A DNA stretch of 64,000 nucleotides from Vibrio tubiashii ATCC 19109 (GTDB lineage Bacteria > Pseudomonadota > Gammaproteobacteria > Enterobacterales > Vibrionaceae), in contig NZ_CP009355.1 in the NCBI RefSeq assembly GCF_000772105.1, forward strand, positions 1,054,001-1,118,000, read 5' to 3'. This document shows positions 24,519-32,144 of the stretch, one piece after another. The position numbers and the translations under genes were made by a program. The notes under the pieces were generated by a model. It was given only the letters and a program-made list of their open reading frames with translations, did not search any database and was not told the origin of the DNA. Each line of letters opens with the position of its first letter. Within the stretch, counting starts at the first letter, position 1.

Positions 24519-24917
24519 ATGAATATTGGTGTTGTCTCTAAACTGACGGGATTATCAAGCAAATCAATCCGCCTCTATGAAGACAAGGGGTTAATTACGG
24601 CCCCACAGCGCAGTGAGTCTGGCTATCGTGAATACTCCCAACAACACGTCAATCAACTGAACCTTATCTCTCGCGCCAAGAATGCGGGTTTTTCTCTGGT
24701 CGAGTGTAAAGAGTTTGTCCATTTAGCCTCTAACCCAAATCGCAAGAGCAGCGAAGTCAAAGCGAAAGCGAAAGAAAAGCTCAAAGAGGTCGAATTGAAA
24801 ATTCGAGAGTTAAAAGAGATAGAAAAGCAGCTCAAGAGTTGGGTTTCTGCCTGCCCTGGGGATTCTGGCAGTAACTGTCCAATTATCGAAGATTTAACGA
24901 AAAAGAGTAGTCTCTAG
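24519..24917 (+). CDS. cueR: Cu(I)-responsive MerR-family regulator CueR
   Basis: This is 132 residues from the ATG at 24519, which follows AAGGA; an ATG two codons upstream is also in frame. The N-terminal winged helix (IGVVSKLTGLSSKSIRLYEDKGLI) precedes a long dimerisation helix. The C-terminal metal loop is CPGDSGSNCPI. The two cysteines and flanking residues match the CueR copper-binding loop, distinguishing it from ZntR or MerR. It normally activates copA and cueO by twisting their promoters. Neither target is next to it here, so it acts in trans. It is monocistronic between terminators. Confidence 0.9.
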   Translation: MNIGVVSKLTGLSSKSIRLYEDKGLITAPQRSESGYREYSQQHVNQLNLISRAKNAGFSLVECKEFVHLASNPNRKSSEVKAKAKEKLKEVELKIRELKEIEKQLKSWVSACPGDSGSNCPIIEDLTKKSSL

Positions 24918-24928
24918 CCCTCTAATAG

Positions 24929-24955
24929 CAAAAGACCTCCGGCTTGGAGGTCCTT
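24929..24955. terminator. Terminator between convergent cueR and vctC
   Basis: GACCTCC-ggctt-GGAGGTC. On the minus strand it is followed by TTTT, so it serves the ABC operon best. Confidence 0.75.
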
Positions 24956-24972
24956 CAGTTATGGATTAAGCC

Positions 24973-25728
24973 CTAATAATAAGTACACATACGTTTACCA
25001 TCCACTTCAATAATATTGAACGGAGTCTCGTAAATGCTTTCTAAAATATCCGACTGAATCACCTCTTCAACACTGCCCTGCGCCACTACTTTACCCTTCT
25101 TCAGCGCGATGATTTTGTCTGAGTAACAGGCTGCAAAGTTAATGTCATGAATCACAACCACAACCGCTTTCTTCATCTCATGAGCAAGTCGCCCAACATT
25201 GCGCATGATCTGCAAAGAATGCTTAATGTCGAGATTGTTCAGTGGCTCATCCAAAAACACGTAGTCGGTGTCCTGCGCCATAACCATAGCAATAAAAGAC
25301 AGCTGTCTCTGACCGCCACTTAGCTCGTCGAGATATTTGTGTTGAATATCCTCTAAATCAAGGTACTCAATCGCCTTATTGATGACCGTCTGGTCTTCAT
25401 CGGTTAGCTTACCTCGTGAATAGGGAAATCGACCAAAGGCGATCATCTCTCTTACGGTAAAGCGCATAGTGATGTTGTTAGCTTGGCGCAATACCGCCAA
25501 CCTTTTTGCCAGCTCTTTGGTATCCCATTGACTCAGCTCTTTGCAATCAATCAGTACTTCGCCTTCATCCTTACTGACTAAGCGACTCGCCATAGAAAGT
25601 AAGGTACTTTTTCCTGCCCCATTAGGGCCAATAATAGAGGTGACTTTACCTTTTTCGAACTCTGCGCTTGCGCTATCCACTACTTTGGTTTGACCAAACA
25701 CTTTGGTCAGGCTTTTCATTGAAATCAT
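24973..25728 (-). CDS. vctC: Ferric siderophore ABC transporter ATPase
   Basis: This is 251 residues, a FecE-type ATPase. Walker A is GPNGAGKST, the Q-loop lies in LAVLRQANNI, the signature is LSGGQRQ, Walker B is YVFLDEPLNNLD and the H-loop is VVIHDINFAACYSD. The last segment is characteristic of the FatE/YclP/VctC subgroup. It powers uptake of an iron complex through the two permeases just upstream. It is the last gene of the operon, seven bases after vctG. The name is by analogy with the V. cholerae vct order P-D-G-C and is not proven. Confidence 0.88.
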   Translation of the reverse strand: MISMKSLTKVFGQTKVVDSASAEFEKGKVTSIIGPNGAGKSTLLSMASRLVSKDEGEVLIDCKELSQWDTKELAKRLAVLRQANNITMRFTVREMIAFGRFPYSRGKLTDEDQTVINKAIEYLDLEDIQHKYLDELSGGQRQLSFIAMVMAQDTDYVFLDEPLNNLDIKHSLQIMRNVGRLAHEMKKAVVVVIHDINFAACYSDKIIALKKGKVVAQGSVEEVIQSDILESIYETPFNIIEVDGKRMCTYY

Positions 25729-25735
25729 AATAGAC

Positions 25736-26686
25736 CTACACGATTTTGTTGCGCAGCAACATGGTTAAGAAGTAAATACCGCCAATGAAGTTGATCACCA
25801 CACTGATTGTGGTTGAGAAACCAAATAGGTTTTCGACTATCCACTGACCACTGAGCAGTGAGGCAACTGAAAGTAGCGAAACACCCACCAGCAGAACTTG
25901 GTGCTGGAAAGACTTAAACAGTTCACGCGCTAGGTTGGTGACTAGTAAGCCAAAGAACATGATCGGGCCAATCAAGGCAGTCGAAATAGCGATCAGTGCA
26001 GCACTTAATACGAGAACTTGCAGCGTCACTTTTTTCACATCAACACCAAGACTTGTTGCGTTGTCTTTGTCTAACCAAAACACATCCAGAACACGATGTA
26101 ATCGGTATAAGGCAACACTGATCGCCAGCAACAATGGAGCGCAGTAGTAGACGAGCTCTACCTTAACGTTATTAAAGCTGGCAAACATATTCGCTTGAAC
26201 AGACGCGAAGTCATTCGGATCCATCAGCATAACAAAAAAGGATGAAATGCTGCCAAACAGCTGCCCTAGGATGACTCCAAGCAGGAGCAATACCATCAGG
26301 TTTTGCCGCTCACCTCTAAAATAGAAACTAAACAGCAATAGAGAGAAGCCAAGCATCACCACAACAGACAAACTGAAGTTGAAATAGGCGTTCAAGGCAA
26401 AGCTACTCATGCCACCAAAGATCACTACCACCAGCACTTGAGTAAACATGTATAGGGAGTCAAAGCCCATAATACTCGGAGTTAGAATACGGTTGTGAGT
26501 AATCGTCTGGAATACCAATGCCGATTGACCAATCGCGATACCCGCAATGACCATAGCCAGTACTTTGGGTATTCGACGTGATAGAAAATACTGATAGTTA
26601 TCGGCATTCAGACCAATACCAATAAACAGAAAGCAAAATACGAGTGCAATGATCGCTAGCCCGATAAGTTTGGTTCTATCAAGCAT
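25736..26686 (-). CDS. vctG: Ferric siderophore ABC permease (FecCD family), second
   Basis: This is a 316-residue hydrophobic protein with 8-9 helices. It has the FecCD-type FLSRRIPKVLAMVIAGIAIGQSALVFQTITHNRILTPSIMG block in outline (early cytoplasmic loop) and the AISTALIGPIMFFGLLVTNLARE coupling region that contacts the ATPase. It forms a heterodimer with the product of the upstream permease gene, whose 3' end it overlaps by eight bases. Confidence 0.87.
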   Translation of the reverse strand: MLDRTKLIGLAIIALVFCFLFIGIGLNADNYQYFLSRRIPKVLAMVIAGIAIGQSALVFQTITHNRILTPSIMGFDSLYMFTQVLVVVIFGGMSSFALNAYFNFSLSVVVMLGFSLLLFSFYFRGERQNLMVLLLLGVILGQLFGSISSFFVMLMDPNDFASVQANMFASFNNVKVELVYYCAPLLLAISVALYRLHRVLDVFWLDKDNATSLGVDVKKVTLQVLVLSAALIAISTALIGPIMFFGLLVTNLARELFKSFQHQVLLVGVSLLSVASLLSGQWIVENLFGFSTTISVVINFIGGIYFLTMLLRNKIV

Positions 26687-27614
26687 GCTTTTGCCCCTTT
26701 AGAATAAAGAAGATAAACACCGCTCCGCCAAGAATGCTGATAATGGTAGAAATAGGGATCTCGTAAGGGAAAATAATCAGGCGTCCTGCCAAGTCGCAAC
26801 AAAGAACAATTAGCGCCCCAAGAATGGCAGTTAGAGGAATGTTTTTGCGTAGGTTGTCACCAAAGAATCGGCTAACAAGGTTAGGTACTATCAAGCCTAA
26901 AAATGGCAGCATACCGACAATCATTACCACAGTCGCAGACATCACTGACACCAGTAACACACCAATCACTAACACCTGCTGATAGTTCAAACCGAGGTTG
27001 GTCGCAAAGTCTTTACCTAACCCTACCGCAGAGATCCTTGCAGCATACAAATAACTGAAGATGGCGACTGGAATCGCGATGTAGAGCAACTCGTAGTCAC
27101 CCTGTAACAGGTTAGCGAAGTTCGCTACTGTCCAGCTAGAGAGGTTTTGCAGCGCATCGTATTTGTAGGCGATGAATGTTGCTAAAGAATCAACGACATT
27201 ACCGAAAATGATACCCACTAGAGGAACAAAAATGGCATTTTTAAATTGGATGCGATTAATAAACTGAACAAACAGCAACGTGCCTGCCATAGAGACACCG
27301 AAAATCAGCCACAGTTGAGTGCCATTACCGAATAGTACTAGGCTCAACACATAACCTAACATGGCGCATTCGATGGTGCCTGAGGTCGACGGTGACGCAA
27401 ATCGGTTTTGGCTAATTTGCTGCATAATAAGACCAGCGATACTTAAACCTGCACCAGCCAGCAATACGGCAACAAGACGAGGGATTCGACTTGTCCAGAA
27501 TAGATGCCAGCTATTAAGATCACCGGCAATTAAAGAAGCGAGATTTAGCTGCCCCACTCCAACAAACAGTGACGCGATACTCAATACTATCAACGCCAAC
27601 AACAACTTTTTCAC
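26679..27614 (-). CDS. vctD: Ferric siderophore ABC permease (FecCD family), first
   Basis: This is 311 residues with many transmembrane helices. It has FWTSRIPRLVAVLLAGAGLSIAG and the TSGTIECAMLGY segment, and the coupling loop MIVGMLPFLGLIVPNLVSRFFG near residue 235. It pairs with vctG to form the channel. It follows vctP after a 75-base gap containing a strong hairpin, so it is probably expressed at a lower level than the binding protein. Confidence 0.87.
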   Translation of the reverse strand: MKKLLLALIVLSIASLFVGVGQLNLASLIAGDLNSWHLFWTSRIPRLVAVLLAGAGLSIAGLIMQQISQNRFASPSTSGTIECAMLGYVLSLVLFGNGTQLWLIFGVSMAGTLLFVQFINRIQFKNAIFVPLVGIIFGNVVDSLATFIAYKYDALQNLSSWTVANFANLLQGDYELLYIAIPVAIFSYLYAARISAVGLGKDFATNLGLNYQQVLVIGVLLVSVMSATVVMIVGMLPFLGLIVPNLVSRFFGDNLRKNIPLTAILGALIVLCCDLAGRLIIFPYEIPISTIISILGGAVFIFFILKGQKHA

Positions 27615-27637
27615 TTGCTTTTCTCTTTAGCACAAAA

Positions 27638-27663
27638 GCCTCAAGCACAAAAATGCTTGAGGC
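27638..27663 (-). promoter_or_regulatory. Intra-operon stem-loop between vctP and vctD
   Basis: A perfect nine-base stem, GCCTCAAGC (27638-27646) with GCTTGAGGC (27655-27663), followed on the minus strand by TTTTGTG. The short U-run suggests partial termination or an mRNA-stabilising hairpin that raises binding protein over permease. Confidence 0.75.
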
Positions 27664-27688
27664 CAGTTTTTATAATTCTTATGTTCTG

Positions 27689-28606
27689 TTAGTTGACTGC
27701 TGATGCTGATTTAACATCTTCAATCATCTGCTCAGTCGCGCGCATACCTGCGATAGATAGATACCAAGCGTTGATGTCTAAGTAAGCTAACTTCTTGTTT
27801 TGGTAAGCGTCAGTTGCTTTAACCAAATCGTTTTCGAAATCACGCTTAACTGTGCTGCCTTTGCCTTTGCCTTTGTTGATAAGAATATCTTTGTCGATAA
27901 CTAACAAGGTTGATGGGTTCTTCTCACGAATAAATTCATAAGAGACAAGGTCACCGTGACGACTCTCTTTAATCCCTTTCACCGTCTCTTTGAAGCCAAA
28001 GTCTTTGTAGATAGCGGAGAAACGAGATTGCGCACCAAACGCGGTAATGTTGCCACCCGCACTCATTACCGTTAGAGCATCAACATCGTTCTTGTCATTG
28101 GAAGCGCTGATTGATTTGAACTCTTTGTCTAGCTGCTCGATCTTAGACTCAACAAAATCTTGTTTCTCAAAGACTTCGCCAAGGTTACGCCATTGCTCTT
28201 GAGTACTCTCCCAGTAACCTTTGTTTGAATCCGCAGCAAAAACGATAGTTGGGGCGATCTCCGTAAGCTCTTTGTACTTCGCAGCGCCGCGAGAACCCAC
28301 AATGATTAGGTCAGGTTTTTGAGTATAGATGGTTTCAAAATCTGGCTCGTGCAGGCTGCCTGCTGAAATGAATTTGTAATCGCGATATTCAGCCAAGTAA
28401 TCAGGGAACATGCTGACCGTTGACACTGCGACAGGCTCAATTCCAAACGCCTTAACGGTATCTAACGCGCCCAATCCAATAACCACAACCCTTTCAGGGT
28501 TCGACTCCAATTTTGTGGTGCCTTGTGCGTGCTCAATTTCGACCATTTTAGCGTTAGCGCCAAATGCTAACAATCCTGTGGCTAATGCCAGTGCAGACAA
28601 CTTCAT
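27689..28606 (-). CDS. vctP: Periplasmic ferric siderophore-binding protein
   Basis: This is 305 residues. A signal peptide (LALATGLLAFGANA) precedes a Peripla_BP_2 (FepB/FatB) domain: KLESNPERVVVIGLGALDTVKAFGI, PDLIIVGSRGAAKY, then TVMSAGGNITAFG and the C-terminal AWYLSIAGMRATEQMI. This FatB/CeuE-like subgroup usually binds catecholate siderophores or their precursors. There is no lipobox cysteine after the signal, so it is soluble. It is first in the operon, behind a Fur-like box, and hands its ligand to the VctDG-type permease. Confidence 0.88.
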   Translation of the reverse strand: MKLSALALATGLLAFGANAKMVEIEHAQGTTKLESNPERVVVIGLGALDTVKAFGIEPVAVSTVSMFPDYLAEYRDYKFISAGSLHEPDFETIYTQKPDLIIVGSRGAAKYKELTEIAPTIVFAADSNKGYWESTQEQWRNLGEVFEKQDFVESKIEQLDKEFKSISASNDKNDVDALTVMSAGGNITAFGAQSRFSAIYKDFGFKETVKGIKESRHGDLVSYEFIREKNPSTLLVIDKDILINKGKGKGSTVKRDFENDLVKATDAYQNKKLAYLDINAWYLSIAGMRATEQMIEDVKSASAVN

Positions 28607-28630
28607 TGCTTGACTCCATAATTACTAATG

Positions 28631-28650
28631 CAATCCATTATCATTTAGAT
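28631..28650. promoter_or_regulatory. Fur-like box upstream of the ABC operon
   Basis: Read on the minus strand it contains AAATGATAATGGATT, with the full AATGATAAT core of the Fur consensus, 25-44 bases before the vctP start. Confidence 0.7.
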
Positions 28651-28731
28651 TCATAATAAAGTCATCCGCAATTTACGTTATTTACACTTTTAAAATTGAT
28701 GTGATAAATGAGTAACTTAGAGTAAAGATGT

Positions 28732-28758
28732 AAAAAAAGGAGCTCTAATAGCTCCCTT
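28732..28758 (-). terminator. Terminator of the S4-domain gene
   Basis: Minus strand: GGAGCT-attag-AGCTCC followed by seven T. Confidence 0.88.
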
Positions 28759-28773
28759 TGAAATCAATAGAAT

Positions 28774-29196
28774 TTAGAAAAAATCGATAGTGGAACGACC
28801 GTTGCCCTTTTTCTTGGCAGGTTTCGATTCTTTGCTTTTCGGTTGTGATGACATATCTTTTGACGGCTTGCGACTTTTAGAGTTCGCCTGCTTGCTCGCT
28901 ATATCTACCTTCTCAGGTTTCACTTCAGGCTCGGTCACTGGCGCATCGCACACCACAACATAATATTCTTGGTTAAATTCAAAAAAATCGCCATCGTAGA
29001 GCTTACGACGTTTACGCGTTTCCAATTCGCCATTGACGGCAACATAACCTTCAGCAATAAGGTGCTTCGCCTCACCTCCACCACCGACTAAGTTGGCTAT
29101 TTTGAATACCTTATACAACTCTATTGGCTGTGACGAGACTTCGATTCCAATCGCTTCGATCTCGATCTCTTCACCCTGTTCGTAATCTTGGTCCAT
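28774..29196 (-). CDS. S4-domain RNA-binding protein, YbcJ-like
   Basis: This is 140 residues from the ATG at 29196, which follows AAGG with a six-base spacer. The open frame extends further upstream to 29289, but those codons are AT-rich and unsupported. It has an acidic N-terminus (DQDYEQGEEIEIEA) and an S4 domain (ELYKVFKIANLVGGGGEAKHLIAEGYVAVNGELETRKRRKLYDGD in outline). A lysine/serine-rich disordered tail ends GRSTIDFF. S4 proteins of this size bind structured RNA, often rRNA. The tail is longer than in E. coli YbcJ. Confidence 0.82.
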   Translation of the reverse strand: MDQDYEQGEEIEIEAIGIEVSSQPIELYKVFKIANLVGGGGEAKHLIAEGYVAVNGELETRKRRKLYDGDFFEFNQEYYVVVCDAPVTEPEVKPEKVDIASKQANSKSRKPSKDMSSQPKSKESKPAKKKGNGRSTIDFF

Positions 29197-29304
29197 ACGA
29201 TGCCTTATGGTCTTTCTTAAACAAAAAAGAGAGTCTAATCTCAATATCTTTATAAATAAACTAAAGTTAATAATAAGTATAAGATACAAGTAAGGTTCAA
29301 CGTC

Positions 29305-30105
29305 GTGAAATGGTCTTTGCTACCGTTACTGTTTCCATTGAGTAGTGCCTGTATGGCTTATCATCCTCCTACTAACGTCGTTATCTACGGTGATGACGCT
29401 TATCCTCCATATAGCTACATAGAAAATGGTCAAGCAAAAGGCATTTACACTGAAATTCTTCAAGCGGTATTCGATGGTATGCCCAAATACCGAGTTAAAA
29501 TCACCCTAGTACCATGGAAGCGAGGACTTAAGTTGCTTGAAGTAGGAGAAGGCTTTGCGCTTTACCCTCCCTATTACTACACAGATAAGCGCCCTTATAT
29601 CTCCCCCTACTCTGTTCCCATCTTGAATGAGGAGGTTGTCGTTTACTGCCAACCAGATAGCGTTAAGAACCGACAGTTAAAACGTTGGCCTGCTGATTAT
29701 CTTGGGCTAACAATTGGTATCAATGAGGCCTTCGCTCTTGGAGGAACAGAGTTCTGGGAGGCCGTTAAACAAAGGAAGATCTTTTTAAAAGAAGCCAAAG
29801 GCAATCGAGCCAACCTTCTTAACTTGTACAAAAACCGCATTGACTGCTACATCAATGATCGGCTCTCTATTTTATGGGAAATAAAACTGCTTACTCACGA
29901 AGGAGCGGTAAAACCAAACTGGGAGCTAACATTAGGCACTTCAATTAGCGGCGAACAAGGTTACTTAGGGTTTACCAAAGTATCCCCAAGTAAATACCCT
30001 TACAAAGCACATTTCGTTGAAAAATTTAACCAGACATTAGAGCAACTTCAGAAAGATGGTACTGTTGACAACATCATGTCCAAATATCTGAATAACAACA
30101 ACTAG
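29305..30105 (+). CDS. Periplasmic amino-acid-binding-type protein (SBP_bac_3)
   Basis: This is 266 residues from a GTG start. A short signal peptide (LLPLLFPLSSACMA) precedes YGDDAYPPYSYIENGQAKGIYTEIL, the start of SBP_bac_3 domains, then VPWKRGLKLLEVGEGFALYPPYYYT and a C-terminal KFNQTLEQLQKDGTVDNIMSKY. There is no permease or ATPase nearby. Orphan proteins like this in Vibrio often feed sensor proteins or are inactive relatives of transporters. The response regulator just downstream (147 bases) could be functionally linked, which is an inference. Confidence 0.8.
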   Translation: MKWSLLPLLFPLSSACMAYHPPTNVVIYGDDAYPPYSYIENGQAKGIYTEILQAVFDGMPKYRVKITLVPWKRGLKLLEVGEGFALYPPYYYTDKRPYISPYSVPILNEEVVVYCQPDSVKNRQLKRWPADYLGLTIGINEAFALGGTEFWEAVKQRKIFLKEAKGNRANLLNLYKNRIDCYINDRLSILWEIKLLTHEGAVKPNWELTLGTSISGEQGYLGFTKVSPSKYPYKAHFVEKFNQTLEQLQKDGTVDNIMSKYLNNNN

Positions 30106-30252
30106 CTGACTTTTTTTACACTCACCTGACACACTTTCCACGTTGGAAAACTGGCTTTTCCGCCTTTTCCGTTCGGAATCCCTTACATTGCACTCCTCAA
30201 CACAACGCATAGGACGCATTAGTCCCAAGTATACCAATAAGAGAAAGTAGTG

Positions 30253-30888
30253 ATGACCAGAGATACCAATGTTCTAGTACTAGATAGCCAGCCAATCATG
30301 CGCGAAGCCATTTCTCAATTTGTCTATGACGGGCTAGCGCATTCGCAAGTCTACCAAGCTTCAACCGCCGTATTCGGTATACAGGTATTGAAGACGTACG
30401 ATATCGACTTGGTGCTGTTAGATGTAGAACTAGAGGGCTCAGATGGATTTGAATTTTTAAGGCGAGTTCGTGCTCATGGTTATAAAGGCCAAGTGCTATT
30501 TATTTCTAATACCGACCACCCTATGTATTCAGATACAGCAAGAAAGCTAGGTGCAAACGGGTATATCACAAAGCGTGAAGACACCCCAGTTATTCGTGAG
30601 GCAATTATTCGCGTCGCTGGCGGTTACTCGGTGTTTAAACGCAAAGGTCTTGGACAGAGCGAGCGCTGTACTACGCTTTCAAATCGAGAAACTGTCGTAT
30701 TCAATTACCTAGTCAAAGGCTATAGCAACAAGAAAATTTCAGAGATCTTATCTTTAAGCTCAAAGACTATCAGTACCTACAAATCTCGAATACTGGATAA
30801 GTACAAAGTGGACTCAATCGTCGAATTGATGAATCTTCAACAACACGTCTATGTAGATGTCTCTGAAGTTAGAACAAATGCTGCTTGA
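30253..30888 (+). CDS. NarL/FixJ-type response regulator
   Basis: This is about 211 residues from the ATG at 30253; a GTG one codon earlier is in frame. The receiver domain shows VLVLDSQPIMREA, the phospho-acceptor aspartate in IDLVLLDVELEGSDGFEFL, and YITKRED with the conserved lysine. The early acidic pair is reduced to a single aspartate (LDSQP), as in many NarL relatives. The LuxR helix-turn-helix is LSNRETVVFNYLVKGYSNKKISEILSLSSKTISTYKSRILDKY. It should bind DNA after phosphorylation. No histidine kinase is adjacent. It is convergent with, and overlaps by 20 bases, the LysR gene. Confidence 0.88.
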   Translation: MTRDTNVLVLDSQPIMREAISQFVYDGLAHSQVYQASTAVFGIQVLKTYDIDLVLLDVELEGSDGFEFLRRVRAHGYKGQVLFISNTDHPMYSDTARKLGANGYITKREDTPVIREAIIRVAGGYSVFKRKGLGQSERCTTLSNRETVVFNYLVKGYSNKKISEILSLSSKTISTYKSRILDKYKVDSIVELMNLQQHVYVDVSEVRTNAA

Positions 30889-31759
30889 GTTTTTTAACTA
30901 GCAACCTATGCAAAGGATTGTCATGGTTTACAAGTTTATAATTAGCAACAATGGACAGAGGCTGTTCAATTTGTAAGTTCTCAGGTAATACCGTGACATT
31001 GTAGTCAGTGCGAGCTTTTAAATGGCTCGTTGCTGGCAATAGTGTCGCACATTCCATTTCACACAACATTTCGAATAAACAGGTCATATCATCAACGGTC
31101 GCAACCTTATTAATCTTTACGCCGTTGGACTCAAGCGTGCGCTTGATGACCGCTTTCTTATCTTGCCAGCCTTTCATTTCCATCAACACATAAGGCATAG
31201 CCAGTTTTTCATCCAAAGTACGATGTTGATACTTTTCCGCACAAACAATCGCCCCTTTGTACTTACCCAAATGATGTTGGTATATGGTTTTAACCTGTTC
31301 ATCGTTAAAATACTGCACACCAATATCAATACTCTCATCGTGAATCTTTTCCACTGAAGAATCAGACCAGGTCGTGATCTGAATTTCTGCTTTAGGAAAC
31401 GTCTCAAGTAAATCCAATAACAAAGATTTGCCTATTAAGTATTGTGCCAAACTGGGTAAAGCGAGCACTATCGGCTGATCATAAGTCATTGGGTCAAGTT
31501 CAACTGGCTGCACCGCATCGTCGATCAAATTGAGACCTTTAGTGATTTTAGGCAATAGATTGAGCGTATATTCCGTCGGCTCAAACTCGAATGCTCCTCG
31601 GACAAAAAGCTGATCACCCAATTGCTCACGTAACTTAGCCAGATGCTTACTCACAGCACTTTCTGTCTTACCTAACTCTTTAGCTACAAGTTTAAGTTGG
31701 CGATGCTTTTCTAACAAAGGAAGCACCTTGAGTAAGTTGAGATCCAACTGTGACTTCAT
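30869..31759 (-). CDS. LysR-family transcriptional regulator
   Basis: This is 296 residues. The N-terminal winged helix has NLLKVLPLLEKHRQLKLVAKELGKTESAVSKHLAKLREQLGDQLFVR in outline, typical of LysR. A periplasmic-binding-like effector domain follows (PIVLALPSLAQYLIGKSLLLDLLE, then IDIGVQYF, then LLPATSHL). No divergently transcribed target is immediately adjacent; the PAS-EAL gene begins 385 bases away in the opposite direction. Its 3' end overlaps the response regulator gene, so the two transcripts are antisense to each other there. Confidence 0.88.
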   Translation of the reverse strand: MKSQLDLNLLKVLPLLEKHRQLKLVAKELGKTESAVSKHLAKLREQLGDQLFVRGAFEFEPTEYTLNLLPKITKGLNLIDDAVQPVELDPMTYDQPIVLALPSLAQYLIGKSLLLDLLETFPKAEIQITTWSDSSVEKIHDESIDIGVQYFNDEQVKTIYQHHLGKYKGAIVCAEKYQHRTLDEKLAMPYVLMEMKGWQDKKAVIKRTLESNGVKINKVATVDDMTCLFEMLCEMECATLLPATSHLKARTDYNVTVLPENLQIEQPLSIVANYKLVNHDNPLHRLLVKKLKQHLF

Positions 31760-32144
31760 AACAATACCGCGATTACTTTTGTGTTGAAGATTGTGAGTAT
31801 GCTTTAGCTAAGCGACTTATTTGTTAAACTAGGTGAATAAAACATTATAATCATATATTTACTATAAAAACATCACATGCTCTTGTCAGAATACTCAGCA
31901 AGTTTCGCTCTTAGCTCACTCAGAAACCATGCTGAAACTGTTGGTTTATCAAGTGAAATATCAACAACTTTGGTTACTCTGTGAGCTACAGTTAATATTT
32001 TTTATGCAACTAATAAATAATGCGATTGATATGCTAGAGATCAAAACTCAAATCCTGTATTACTAACAGAATAAGTGATTAAAAGTATAATAAATATCAC
32101 GTAACAAAGATAAACCACAGAGTTATCAGGTATATAGATTTTCA
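31760..32144. other. AT-rich intergenic region
   Basis: This is 385 bases between the divergent LysR and PAS-EAL genes. It is AT-rich and should hold both promoters. A 35-codon frame at 31876-31983 (MLLSEYSASFALSS...) has no clear ribosome binding site and I do not call it. No operator or RNA is recognised. Confidence 0.5.

Noticed and set aside
31876..31983. 35-codon frame in the LysR / PAS-EAL intergenic region
   Set aside because: No convincing ribosome binding site and a low-complexity serine/leucine composition; could arise by chance.
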